Under the pieces are notes generated by a model, which had not been told where the DNA came from, ran no database searches, and saw only the letters and a list, made by a program, of their open reading frames with translations. A stretch of DNA of 64,000 nt from assembly GCA_030539395.1 (NCBI GenBank), contig JAUNSC010000013.1, positions 1 through 64,000 on the forward strand, read 5' to 3'. The first letter of the stretch is position 1. Every line of letters begins with the position of its first letter. Origin of the DNA: Eubacteriales bacterium (GTDB lineage: Bacteria; Bacillota; Clostridia; Lachnospirales; Lachnospiraceae). Below, piece after piece: positions 23,973 to 32,774 of this stretch. Made by a program: the position numbers and the translations under genes.

Positions 23973-25097
23973 TTATTCAAAATCTTCTGTATAGGTAATA
24001 AAGCGGATAGCATCAAGAATCTCTTCATCTGTCACACTCGTGTCAATAAAAGCTTTCCCGATTTTTTTCAAAAGAATAAATTTTACTTTTCCGCCATCCA
24101 TCTTCTTATCAGATTTCGTGATAGAAAGAATCTCCTGTGCATCAATATTATCGACAGAAAACATAAGATTGAATCCTGCATTCATATCGCGCATCTCATA
24201 AAATTCCTCAGTTGACAAAAGCTGTCTTTTATAAGAAATATAAGCGGCGGCCACACACCCCAAAGCAACACACTGTCCATGAAGAAGCTCCGGAGATTTC
24301 ACTTTTTCAATAGCATGTCCTATGGTATGTCCAAAATTTAAGAGAGCACGTTCTCCCTTTTCTGTAGGATCTTTTTCAACAACGGCACGCTTGATCTTAC
24401 AGCTCTCCATAACCATCCGGCGAAGTGTATTTGTTTCACGTTCATCAATTTCTGAGATATGTTCGATAAGCCATTCATAGTAAGATGCACTTTTTATCAG
24501 GCCATGTTTTAATACCTCACCCATTCCACAGGCAAACTGCTCCTCATTCAAAGTAGAAAGCACCTGAAGATTCATATATACAAGGGATGGCTGGTGAAAA
24601 GCACCTACCATATTTTTATAACTGTCAAAATCTACTCCGGTTTTTCCGCCGATACTGCTGTCAACCTGTGACAAAAGTGTAGTTGGAACCTGTACAAAAT
24701 CAATCCCCCTGAGATATGTCGCAGCAGTATAACCGGTAAGATCACCCACAACACCACCTCCAAGAGCAACCAGCATATCTTTTCTTTCAAAATGCTCCAG
24801 AATCAGATGTTCATACAGATTTCTTACCGTATCGAGGGTCTTGCTTTCTTCTCCTGCAGGAAAAGAAAAGCTGGTGAGATAACGGCATTTGCCGTCCATT
24901 TCCTTTTTTACAGACTCCAGATAAAGATCCTGAACGGTGCTGTCGGTAACTATGCAGATTTTTCTTTCAGAAATATTGCAGTCTTTTTCCAGATACTCAC
25001 TTAAATGTGCAAAACTGTTTTCAAAATAAATAGTATAACTTTTATTTCTCTCTGTTTTAACAATGAGACAATTTTCTTCTGTTTTTTGCTGTGTCAT
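23973..25097 (-). CDS. aroB: 3-dehydroquinate synthase
   Basis: Second step of the shikimate pathway, DAHP to 3-dehydroquinate; 374 aa, NAD- and metal-dependent. Motifs GGGVVGDLTGYTAATYLRG (NAD site), PTTLLSQVDSSIGGKTGV and NFGHTIGHAIE (metal histidines) are intact. ATG 25097 follows TAGGAGGC. No other aro gene is nearby; the gene sits between the division-associated ylmH and lspA, an unusual home that may only reflect operon growth in this lineage. Confidence 0.97.
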   Translation of the reverse strand: MTQQKTEENCLIVKTERNKSYTIYFENSFAHLSEYLEKDCNISERKICIVTDSTVQDLYLESVKKEMDGKCRYLTSFSFPAGEESKTLDTVRNLYEHLILEHFERKDMLVALGGGVVGDLTGYTAATYLRGIDFVQVPTTLLSQVDSSIGGKTGVDFDSYKNMVGAFHQPSLVYMNLQVLSTLNEEQFACGMGEVLKHGLIKSASYYEWLIEHISEIDERETNTLRRMVMESCKIKRAVVEKDPTEKGERALLNFGHTIGHAIEKVKSPELLHGQCVALGCVAAAYISYKRQLLSTEEFYEMRDMNAGFNLMFSVDNIDAQEILSITKSDKKMDGGKVKFILLKKIGKAFIDTSVTDEEILDAIRFITYTEDFE

Positions 25098-25109
25098 GAC
25101 AAAAGCCTC

Positions 25110-25865
25110 CTAAATAAATTTTTTAAGTTCTGCCCACATTCTGCCTTTCTTTGTTTCGGCAGTAACACCAAGATAACAGAATCTTCCCAAACCGCGGGCT
25201 GAAATAATATCATTTTCTTTTAATTTATATCCGTTCGACGTAACCATTTTACCGTTTACAAATACTTTGCCGCCCTCAATCAGACCAACAAGACTGCTCC
25301 TTGATGAGCCAAAAGCCACACTCAGAAGGCTGTCCAGACGGATAGATGCTACAGACCCCCGTACAAGCTCATATTTTGGGGTATAATCCATATTTTCATA
25401 ATCAACCGACTCACAAATCACATTTGTATGTTTTACCCTTGTAAGCCCGTTTAAAATGAATTCTTCCATCCTGTCAAGGCAGAATACCAGCGCCGCCGAT
25501 CCATCTATCAGTATATCTCCGAGAGTACTTCGCTCAATACCAAGGTTCAACAGTGCACCAAGATAATCCCTGTGTGTCATTTTATCAGCATATTTTTCAT
25601 TTTGCGGACGTATTTTGATACACGAAACAGGATAACAGTAATCATAAGAAAGAGCATCAGGTATAAATGCTATTATCTGACGCTCTGCATTCTCATATCC
25701 ACCAAAAGGTTTACATGTAACAAACGACAAATCCCTAAAAGTGAGATGAAAAATATTCAATTCATTTAGATTAAGAAAATCTGTAAACGTAACAATGTTT
25801 CGCCTGTCAGCAATACCCGCAAGCTCTTTTAATCTTTTTTGAAAAAATTCTTCTTCGCGATTCAT
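25110..25865 (-). CDS. ylmH: YlmH-like S4-domain RNA-binding protein
   Basis: A 251-aa protein of the YlmH family: an N-terminal RRM-like region with LGALLNLGIERSTLGDI, and a C-terminal S4 domain (about 175-240; RLDSLLSVAFGSSRSSL). Established knowledge: YlmH lies in the division cluster with sepF, and Bacillus YlmH has been linked to ribosome-associated quality control by binding stalled 50S-peptidyl-tRNA. The start codon is 4 bases after the sepF stop with no clear ribosome site, so translation is probably coupled. Confidence 0.9.
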   Translation of the reverse strand: MNREEEFFQKRLKELAGIADRRNIVTFTDFLNLNELNIFHLTFRDLSFVTCKPFGGYENAERQIIAFIPDALSYDYCYPVSCIKIRPQNEKYADKMTHRDYLGALLNLGIERSTLGDILIDGSAALVFCLDRMEEFILNGLTRVKHTNVICESVDYENMDYTPKYELVRGSVASIRLDSLLSVAFGSSRSSLVGLIEGGKVFVNGKMVTSNGYKLKENDIISARGLGRFCYLGVTAETKKGRMWAELKKFI

Positions 25866-25868
25866 AAT

Positions 25869-26459
25869 TTAATAACGGAAATTCATAGGCGGCACATCAA
25901 ACGCTCCGCTTAAAATGTCCTGAAAATCTCCTGATATATCTACTGCAGCCGGTGTAATTATAAATATGTAATTACTGATCTTCTGGAGGTTGCCGCTGAT
26001 TGCATAGCAGGAACCGGATGTAAAATCAATAATCCGCTGAGCAAGATCAAGATCAAGTCCTTCCATATTTAAAACAACAGTACAGTTTGCCAGTAATGTC
26101 TCTGTAATTTCTCTGGCATCTTCCATGTTTTTCGGTTTAACAACACAGACTGCCATATCATTATTCCCCTTTCTTGAACGGATAGGAGAAACTTTAGATG
26201 ATGAAGGCGCTGCTGCAGGTTTTGTTTTCGAAACAGTTGATTTCACCGATTTTACAGGCTGTTTTGAAACTTTTCTGGAAATCACCGGTTCATCATCTGT
26301 CTCATCGAAATCATCCAGATCTTCCTCACGCGATTTTTTAAAAAGACTTTTGCGAGGTCTGCTTTCCTCATATTCATCTATTTCATCATCCAGAAAATCA
26401 TCATCGTCATAGTCATCATTCAATTTCATTGTGCTTAAAATCTTATCCAGAAATCCCAT
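25869..26459 (-). CDS. sepF: Cell division protein SepF
   Basis: A 196-aa FtsZ-binding protein that tethers and bundles FtsZ at the membrane. The first residues (MGFLDKILSTMKL) form the membrane-binding amphipathic helix. A long, acidic then Ser/Lys-rich disordered linker (about 15-100) is followed by the SepF core (about 105-190; CVVKPKNMEDAREITETLL). The linker is longer than in Bacillus (total 152 aa). Flanked by yggS and ylmH as usual. Confidence 0.95.
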   Translation of the reverse strand: MGFLDKILSTMKLNDDYDDDDFLDDEIDEYEESRPRKSLFKKSREEDLDDFDETDDEPVISRKVSKQPVKSVKSTVSKTKPAAAPSSSKVSPIRSRKGNNDMAVCVVKPKNMEDAREITETLLANCTVVLNMEGLDLDLAQRIIDFTSGSCYAISGNLQKISNYIFIITPAAVDISGDFQDILSGAFDVPPMNFRY

Positions 26460-26477
26460 TTCTCATAATCTCCTAAA

Positions 26478-27185
26478 TTATTTTATCTGAACCTGATTAT
26501 TATAGGTACGTTCTCCAAAAATTCCGGTGCCTACACGTACAAGTGTGGCGCCCTCTTCTACTGCAACCTCATAGTCATTCGTCATCCCCATGCTGAGACT
26601 GCACATATTTACATTATCAACGTTTCTGTCTTTAATGTCAATAAATAATTTGTACAAATTTCGAAAATGAATTCTGTTTTCTTCCGGATTTTCTACAAAA
26701 GGTGCAATTGTCATCAGGCCATTGACTTTAATATTATCACAGGCAGATATCTCCTTGATAAAATCAAAAGTTTCATCTGCCTTTATTCCAAATTTTGTAT
26801 CTTCCTGTGCGATATTAACTTCCACAAGAACCGGCATAATAAGATCATGTTTTCCGGCTTCTTCATCGATTGCCTGGGCAAGCCGGATGGAGTCAACCGA
26901 GTGTATCATACAACTGCGTTCAATAACATATTTCACCTTATTGCGCTGCAGGTGTCCGATCATATGCCATCTCAGATTTTTCGGAAGCTGTTCATATTTT
27001 TCCTTTAATTCCTGAGGTTTATTTTCTCCAAAATTAATTACTCCTTCCGGCAGCAATTCTTCAATCATAGAAACAGGTTTTGTTTTACTTACCGCAATCA
27101 GAGTAACGTCATCTTTGTTTCTCCCACTGCGAAGACATGCCTCATCAATTTTTTGACGGACCATGCGGTAATTCTCTATAGACAT
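26478..27185 (-). CDS. yggS: YggS family pyridoxal phosphate homeostasis protein
   Basis: A 235-aa PLP-binding barrel protein that controls free PLP levels. The PLP lysine is in LIAVSKTKPV (about residue 35), and MIGHLQRNKV, SVDS and MGMTNDYEVAVEEG are family motifs. GGAGG lies before ATG 27185. Upstream of sepF, matching the ylmE position of the Bacillus division cluster. Confidence 0.95.
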   Translation of the reverse strand: MSIENYRMVRQKIDEACLRSGRNKDDVTLIAVSKTKPVSMIEELLPEGVINFGENKPQELKEKYEQLPKNLRWHMIGHLQRNKVKYVIERSCMIHSVDSIRLAQAIDEEAGKHDLIMPVLVEVNIAQEDTKFGIKADETFDFIKEISACDNIKVNGLMTIAPFVENPEENRIHFRNLYKLFIDIKDRNVDNVNMCSLSMGMTNDYEVAVEEGATLVRVGTGIFGERTYNNQVQIK

Positions 27186-27202
27186 AAAATTCCTCCATCT
27201 TT

Positions 27203-28585
27203 CTATTCTTCAAAAGCGTCCTCCTTAACAGCAGATGCATCCAGCGCAATCTGATCAAACTGTGCCAGACCATATGCAGAGTCGCTTTCCACAATACAAT
27301 ACTCCTCATTTTCATCAATAATGGTTATTTCACGGAAAACCGGATATCCTTTATTAATGTTGTATACGCCTGTCAGTGTTTTGGTATCGGATATCTGATA
27401 TCTTTTTGAAGAATCTTTCATCAGCACATAATCTCCTGCTTCAAAAAGTGAAGTATCCACAAAATAATCCATATCTGTTTTATCATAAACAGTAGCTGTT
27501 ATCACTTTTGTAACGGCAGAACCATCTGTATCATAGGTTTCTTTTCGAAGTGTAATCTCATTTTCATTTTGTTCATTCACTGTCACATATTCCCTGGGAA
27601 TACGATAAAAAACTTTTTCGGAAATAGCGCTGTTCGGTATTTTCAGACCATTTTGGCGGTTGATCAAAAGTTCAATATCGATAAAACGATCTGAAGCAAA
27701 ACGAATCAGAGAATTACTGATATCCAGTTTGCCAAGATAATTTCCTTCTGTCTGGTATATTGAAAAATCAGCGTTGAAAGTAGAGCCATCTTTCATAAAG
27801 CGAAAACGTACAACACTCTGGTCTGCTAGACTCATTGCAGTTTTTTTATCAAGAGGAATAATCATAGACCAATTTTCACTTGTAAGGAGTTTATATACAA
27901 CATCCCCGGCTTTCACACTCTCTTTCATTCTGAGATTTTCCCGGGAATAATTTTTCTTATTAAAATCATCCATGGTAATATCATCAACAGTATAACCTTC
28001 CATACCATCGATAGAATACACCACAATACCATCTTTATCCGTAGGGATCAGATTTAATCCTGCACTAATTCCCTGTTCTGTGCTGTCTAAAACCTTTTTT
28101 GAGAGCAATTCAATCATTGCAGTCTGTGCATCTGCTTTAAAATTATACACATCCTGATAAGATGAAGTTTTAAAATTTGTTGAAAACGATGAACAGATAC
28201 TGCGCAAATTAGAATAATTTTCATTATCAAGATCTGCCAGTTCCTCGCCGGATGTCGAAGAAGCCAGATTCATATTGCCAATAGCATATATTCCATTACC
28301 AACTCCAACTTTGCTCCCTTCTCTTGCATAATAATTGATCGGACCGGATTCACTGCAGGTTACGAGAAATTCCGATTTTAAAGCAATCGCTGTATATTGA
28401 TAATTTCCGGAAAGCGGTCCTTCTGTTACTTCATAAGCGGTTATATGATCCGCAGTCAGGTACATGACAAGATAAATCAAAATATACAGGAACACGATCC
28501 CGAACATCATTGTACCTATGTTGAGCATAGATGTAGAATGAAGTTTTACAATTTTTTTTCGTCTGTTACTGCGCAAAGCCGTCAT
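27203..28585 (-). CDS. HlyD-like membrane protein in the sepF operon
   Basis: A 460-aa protein with a basic N-terminus, one membrane helix (about 20-44) and a large outside part resembling HlyD/RND adaptor proteins: a barrel-sandwich-like segment near 70-115 (YYAREGSKVGVGNGIYAIGN), a helical stretch about 130-180, and beta-barrel regions after 230. No transporter ATPase or permease gene is next to it. In this and related clostridia it seems tied to the sepF-yggS genes, so a division or envelope function is possible. AAGGAG precedes ATG 28585. Function not known. Confidence 0.7.
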   Translation of the reverse strand: MTALRSNRRKKIVKLHSTSMLNIGTMMFGIVFLYILIYLVMYLTADHITAYEVTEGPLSGNYQYTAIALKSEFLVTCSESGPINYYAREGSKVGVGNGIYAIGNMNLASSTSGEELADLDNENYSNLRSICSSFSTNFKTSSYQDVYNFKADAQTAMIELLSKKVLDSTEQGISAGLNLIPTDKDGIVVYSIDGMEGYTVDDITMDDFNKKNYSRENLRMKESVKAGDVVYKLLTSENWSMIIPLDKKTAMSLADQSVVRFRFMKDGSTFNADFSIYQTEGNYLGKLDISNSLIRFASDRFIDIELLINRQNGLKIPNSAISEKVFYRIPREYVTVNEQNENEITLRKETYDTDGSAVTKVITATVYDKTDMDYFVDTSLFEAGDYVLMKDSSKRYQISDTKTLTGVYNINKGYPVFREITIIDENEEYCIVESDSAYGLAQFDQIALDASAVKEDAFEE

Positions 28586-28613
28586 TTCAACTCCTTAAAA
28601 AACATAAGTAAAA

Positions 28614-28640
28614 ATGCCGGATAATCAGCTCATCCGGCAT
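28614..28640 (-). terminator. Rho-independent terminator after the P-loop gene
   Basis: ATGCCGGAT and ATCCGGCAT (28614-28622 and 28632-28640) form a 9-bp stem with a 9-base loop, followed on the minus strand by TTTTTAC. It sits between the P-loop gene and the HlyD-like gene and may separate the min/rod genes from the sepF genes. No clear promoter lies between it and the HlyD-like start, so partial read-through is likely. Confidence 0.8.
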
Positions 28641-28668
28641 AAATACTGCTATGTAATATATCCAAAAA

Positions 28669-29088
28669 TTAAAGTGATACTATAACGTTACTCTGCATGT
28701 TCTCAGGAAGTTCATGTGCATCCATGGAAATACTGATAACAAAAGTAACATCATATTTTTCACCGATTGCGTTCAGTTTGTCAAGCATGCCCGGAACTTC
28801 AGCACTGTCAAGGGCCGCAATTTTCAGGAAGCTGTCAAGATACACCTGCTCAAGATCATGATCCTGAGAAATAATTCCACAGATAAAACCGAAAAATGCA
28901 TCTGAACTGCCAAGTCCGAATTCTGATGTATTGATCAGACGAATTTTGTTATTCAATTCATACATATGTTGGGAACTCTTGTCCAAATATACGATATTAC
29001 CGTGTACAGATTTAATCTCCGTGTTTACTTTGTCAAGTAAATGTTTTGTCTTTCCTTTTCCCTTATTGCCCGCAATGATCTGTATCAT
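28669..29088 (-). CDS. Small P-loop NTP-binding protein, function unknown
   Basis: A 139-aa protein. A Walker A motif, GNKGKGKTK, is near the N-terminus (about residues 6-14) and a hydrophobic strand with Ser-Asp-Ala follows; a second strand VTFVISISMDAHELP near 120 could be Walker-B-like or a sensor. ATG 29088 has AGGAGG 8 bases upstream; longer upstream residues are rejected. Similar proteins are sometimes labelled PilT-like without support. Sits downstream of a DD-carboxypeptidase in the cell-shape block, ending in a terminator. Confidence 0.75.
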   Translation of the reverse strand: MIQIIAGNKGKGKTKHLLDKVNTEIKSVHGNIVYLDKSSQHMYELNNKIRLINTSEFGLGSSDAFFGFICGIISQDHDLEQVYLDSFLKIAALDSAEVPGMLDKLNAIGEKYDVTFVISISMDAHELPENMQSNVIVSL

Positions 29089-29143
29089 TGTAATCTCCTC
29101 CTTTGGTTTCATATATACTAATTATAATGCACAATGTAATAAA

Positions 29144-30205
29144 TTACAACTGTTTTTTAACTGCAATAGACAATAACTCATTCATTTCACTATACAAGTC
29201 ATCTTTAGTCTGGGACTGCATAATAATGCTGAAATATGAATTTCCATAATCGTCTTTTGATAAAAGTGACAGACATGCTCCGGCCTCATCCGTCGTACCT
29301 GTTTTACCGCCATATACAGAAATACCTTCAGGGGCAGCAGCATATCCTGTAAAATAATAACTGGTAGCTGACCATGTTCTCTCCCACTGGTTTCCCTCAG
29401 AATCTTTGTATGTCACAACATAACTTGATTTGTTGATAGCATCTGTAAATACATCATATTTCATTGCTTCATTAAACATCAGATAGATATCATAAGGCGT
29501 TGTATAATGGTTTTCATCCTGAAGACCATGAGCATTTGAAAAATGAGTATTTGTAGCTCCGATTTCTGCCGCCTCCTGATTCATCATAGCAACAAAATTA
29601 TCAATGCTTCCGCCAACATGATTTGCAATTGCATTTCCGGCATCATTGCCGGATGCGATCAAAAGTCCGTAAATCAACTGGCGAAGAGTATAGATATCAC
29701 CGTATTCCAGATAGCAGACGGAAGATTCCGGGTCAATATCAAGAGCAATTTCGTCAATAAAAATCTCGTCATCCAGATTACCATATTTTAAGGCAACAAG
29801 AGCTGTCATTATTTTTGTCAGACTGGCCGGATAAAGCTGTTCGTGCACATTTTGGGCAAAAAGTACGTCATCATTTGTCAGATCCATTATAGCTCCCGCC
29901 GTTGCGTAATCCAGACTCACGCCATCAGCTGAAACATCTTCTGCCGTTACACAAAGACCATCTGTAAATGGAACTGCTTTTCCTTCACTTGATGCCTGTT
30001 CCATAACCCCAAAACACACATCACTGATATCATATGGGTTTGTTATTTCAATTTCGTGAGACCGAAATACAAAACGATATAATATCATCGCCAAAAGACA
30101 AATAAGACAAATAAATAAAATCAGCATAAGAATTGCATTTGCCTTCTGCCTTTTTCGCTCCCGGGCCCGCAAAGTTCTTAAATCATTCCTGTCTGTACAT
30201 CTCAC
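29144..30205 (-). CDS. D-alanyl-D-alanine carboxypeptidase (DacF-type)
   Basis: A 353-aa serine peptidase that trims the last D-Ala of peptidoglycan stem peptides. An unusual basic N-terminus is followed by a membrane helix (about 23-45), so it is anchored at the N-terminus. Active-site motifs: Ser128-x-x-Lys131 in PASLTKIMT, Ser185-Gly-Asn and KTG in GGKTGTT (about 298). The family C-terminal domain is missing; the protein ends soon after the catalytic domain. GTG 30205 is the likely start, overlapping mgsA by 23 bases. Confidence 0.88.
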   Translation of the reverse strand: MRCTDRNDLRTLRARERKRQKANAILMLILFICLICLLAMILYRFVFRSHEIEITNPYDISDVCFGVMEQASSEGKAVPFTDGLCVTAEDVSADGVSLDYATAGAIMDLTNDDVLFAQNVHEQLYPASLTKIMTALVALKYGNLDDEIFIDEIALDIDPESSVCYLEYGDIYTLRQLIYGLLIASGNDAGNAIANHVGGSIDNFVAMMNQEAAEIGATNTHFSNAHGLQDENHYTTPYDIYLMFNEAMKYDVFTDAINKSSYVVTYKDSEGNQWERTWSATSYYFTGYAAAPEGISVYGGKTGTTDEAGACLSLLSKDDYGNSYFSIIMQSQTKDDLYSEMNELLSIAVKKQL

Positions 30206-30584
30206 GCCACTCTAACTCTCCTCTTTCTAAGGATTTAATCAGCATCTCTGCCGTTGCAAGATTTGTTGCCAACGGTACATTGTATGTATCGCAAAGACGA
30301 AACACATTTTTAATATCCGGCTCATGTGATTTTGGATATAGCGGATCCCGCAAAAAAATCATCATATCCATCTGATTCTGCTCAATCTGAGCAGCAATCT
30401 GCTGTTCGCCACCCAAATGTCCGGCCAGATATTTATTAATGTTCAAACCTGTCACTTCTTCAACCAGCCTTCCGGTGGTATTTGTAGCATACAGAGAATG
30501 CTGATTAAAAATTCCTCTATATGCAATGCAAAGATTCTGCATCAGGACTTTCTTTGAGTCATGTGCAATTAAACCTATATTCAT
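30183..30584 (-). CDS. mgsA: Methylglyoxal synthase
   Basis: Turns dihydroxyacetone phosphate into methylglyoxal, a phosphate-relief bypass of glycolysis; 133 aa. Family sites: IAHDSKK near the start, TNTTGRL, AGHLGGEQQIA, FLRDPL (catalytic Asp) and a PHEP-like SHEPDIKNVFRLCD with the catalytic-site His. GGAGG lies before ATG 30584. Placed after rodA in a cell-wall operon. Confidence 0.94.
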   Translation of the reverse strand: MNIGLIAHDSKKVLMQNLCIAYRGIFNQHSLYATNTTGRLVEEVTGLNINKYLAGHLGGEQQIAAQIEQNQMDMMIFLRDPLYPKSHEPDIKNVFRLCDTYNVPLATNLATAEMLIKSLERGELEWREMYRQE

Positions 30585-30617
30585 ATAAAACCGCCTCCTT
30601 CTCCCAAAAACATTTTT

Positions 30618-31721
30618 TTAATATTTTTTTACCTGCAATCCCACATTTAGTACCAGACCGACCCCAATAAATAATGTCATCAAAGAAGTCAGTCCTGCAC
30701 TTACAAATGGAAGCGGCAGGCCTGTATTCGGCATTAAGCCTGTTGCAACACATATATTCATAATGCTCTGGATACCGATCAGCGCCCCCATACCACAACA
30801 GATCAGTGTACCGGAAAATTCTCTGGCATTTTTCCCAATCCAGATACATTCCAAAACAATAAGGATTTCAAGAATAATAATTATGCAGCATCCCAAAAAT
30901 CCCAGTTCTTCACCTGCTACCGCAAAAATAAAGTCTGTCTGCGCCTCAGCAAGGAAGTTTCCGTTTTTGACAGATTCTACCGCTGTTGTCTCAAGTCCCT
31001 TTCCATACAGCTGGCCGGAGCCAATGGCAATAATAGAATTGACCTGCTGTGCTGCCTGATCCGGATACTGGTCCGGATACAGCCATGCAAGAATACGAAG
31101 CAGCTGGTATTCCTGAATCAGGGTCTGTCCCGGCTTTAAAATGATACCCACCAGAATGACAATAAGCGGGGCAACTACTGCTATAATACCAGCAATAATT
31201 TTATAACTCAAGCCTGCGGCAAAATAAATTGCACAAAACAGGATCATTGTAAGAAGACAGGTAGAAAGATTCGGCTGTTTTAAAATCAGATAGCATGGGA
31301 CGGCCGCAATAATAACTGCCTTTATAATGGTTTTAAAAGTGCTCAGATCATCTTCATGGACTGAGAAAAACTGCGCAAAAAACATAATCAGCACAATTTT
31401 CATTACGTCTGAGGGCTGTAATTGCGTAAATCCGAGATTAAGCCATCTGGTGGCACCTCCTGCTTCAACTCCCACAAAATGTACCGCCACAAGAAGTGCC
31501 ATACCCGTAAAATAGAAAATCCAGTAAAATTTCAATAGCCAGACGTAATCAATCAATGAAACAATTATCATTACAATAAGACCCATTACCAGTCCGGCAA
31601 TCTGCTTATTCTGAATGTCTTTATCGGCACTGCCGATAATCATGATTCCCAGAACAGAAAGCAGGATTATCCATAAAATCAATCTGAATCTATAGTCCCT
31701 TAATTTGTATTGTTTTAACAT
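30618..31721 (-). CDS. rodA: Rod shape-determining glycosyltransferase RodA (SEDS)
   Basis: A 367-aa SEDS-family membrane protein with about ten hydrophobic helices that polymerises lipid II together with PBP2. Family features: GGATRWLNLGFTQLQPSD and AEAQTDFIFAVAGEELGF, the latter holding the conserved Asp and Glu of SEDS enzymes. ATG 31721 follows AAGGGG and overlaps minE by 32 bases. Its partner PBP2 is encoded 1.8 kb upstream in the same block. Confidence 0.95.
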   Translation of the reverse strand: MLKQYKLRDYRFRLILWIILLSVLGIMIIGSADKDIQNKQIAGLVMGLIVMIIVSLIDYVWLLKFYWIFYFTGMALLVAVHFVGVEAGGATRWLNLGFTQLQPSDVMKIVLIMFFAQFFSVHEDDLSTFKTIIKAVIIAAVPCYLILKQPNLSTCLLTMILFCAIYFAAGLSYKIIAGIIAVVAPLIVILVGIILKPGQTLIQEYQLLRILAWLYPDQYPDQAAQQVNSIIAIGSGQLYGKGLETTAVESVKNGNFLAEAQTDFIFAVAGEELGFLGCCIIIILEILIVLECIWIGKNAREFSGTLICCGMGALIGIQSIMNICVATGLMPNTGLPLPFVSAGLTSLMTLFIGVGLVLNVGLQVKKY

Positions 31722-31926
31722 ACTCTGCCCCTTGTTTTGATTCTCTGATTAATTGAAGCTGTATCTCCATCCGCATATGTTCTGTATTGACATATTTTCT
31801 TATAACAGAACGAAGCTCTTTTTTCATCTGTTCCATCACATCAGGTGAGGATTGCATTTTTTCCGACAAAATCATATGTTTCAACCGGTCTTTTGCAATT
31901 GTACAGGAAGCTTTTTTGCCACGCAT
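31690..31926 (-). CDS. minE: Cell division topological specificity factor MinE
   Basis: A 78-aa protein that stimulates MinD ATPase and drives Min oscillation, excluding MinCD from midcell. The MinD-contact region AKDRLKHMILSEK is clear, and the C-terminal half is the dimerisation fold. ATG 31926 is chosen as GAGG lies 8 bases upstream; a GTG at 31935 overlaps that ribosome site. minC, minD and minE are contiguous. Having MinE, not DivIVA/MinJ, fits Clostridia. Confidence 0.94.
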   Translation of the reverse strand: MRGKKASCTIAKDRLKHMILSEKMQSSPDVMEQMKKELRSVIRKYVNTEHMRMEIQLQLIRESKQGAEYVKTIQIKGL

Positions 31927-31937
31927 GGAAATCACCT

Positions 31938-32729
31938 CTAACCCTTTCTGAAAAAGTCTTTCACTCTCTGAAAAAGAGATGTTTCCTTTGTAAAATCAGG
32001 TATATCAATCTGTTCACCTGTCAGGCGCCGGGCAATATTGAAAAATGCCTGTCCTGACGGACTGTCATCGCCGGCAAGCGGCTCTCCCTGATTTGTAGAT
32101 ATTACAATATTAGTGTCGTCCGGTACCGCTCCCACAAGTGGAACAGCCAATATTTCAGTAACGTCTTCTATAGACATCATATCTCCCCGGCTGACCAGCT
32201 CAGGCTGAAGACGATTAACTAACAACTCTGTTTTTTTCATTCCGTCCGCTTCCAGAAGACCAATGATACGGTCGGCATCACGGATTGCTGAAACTTCCGG
32301 TGTTGTAACCACGATTGCATGATCTGCGCCGGCAACTGCATTGCGAAATCCCTGTTCAATTCCCGCCGGGCAGTCAAGAATAATAAAATCAAAATGAAGT
32401 CTCAGCTCATCACAAAGTTTTTTCATCTGCTCCGGATTAACTGCCGATTTATCTTTTGTCTGGGCTGCCGGAAGCAGATACAGATTCGGATAGTGCTTAC
32501 TTCGGATCAACGCCTGCTTTAAACGGCAGTTCCCGTCGACAACATCAACCAGATTATAAACAATGCGGTTTTCCAGTCCCATAACAACATCCAGATTCCG
32601 CAGTCCGATATCCGTATCTACAAGAACCGTCTTTTTGTTTAATTTAGCAAGACCTGTTCCGATATTTGCGGTTGCAGTTGTTTTTCCTACCCCGCCTTTT
32701 CCTGATGTAATAACAATTACTTCACTCAT
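31938..32729 (-). CDS. minD: Septum site-determining ATPase MinD
   Basis: A 263-aa ParA-type ATPase recruiting MinC to the membrane. Deviant Walker A SGKGGVGKTT at residues about 8-17, DTDIGLRNLD (switch I), LDCPAGIEQG (Walker B), and a C-terminal amphipathic membrane-targeting helix (LFQRVKDFFRKG). ATG 32729 has GGAGGA upstream; five further residues upstream are rejected. Confidence 0.97.
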   Translation of the reverse strand: MSEVIVITSGKGGVGKTTATANIGTGLAKLNKKTVLVDTDIGLRNLDVVMGLENRIVYNLVDVVDGNCRLKQALIRSKHYPNLYLLPAAQTKDKSAVNPEQMKKLCDELRLHFDFIILDCPAGIEQGFRNAVAGADHAIVVTTPEVSAIRDADRIIGLLEADGMKKTELLVNRLQPELVSRGDMMSIEDVTEILAVPLVGAVPDDTNIVISTNQGEPLAGDDSPSGQAFFNIARRLTGEQIDIPDFTKETSLFQRVKDFFRKG

Positions 32730-32774
32730 AAATAATTCCTCCACATAGCATAATTTGGAAATTTTCCTGTTATC

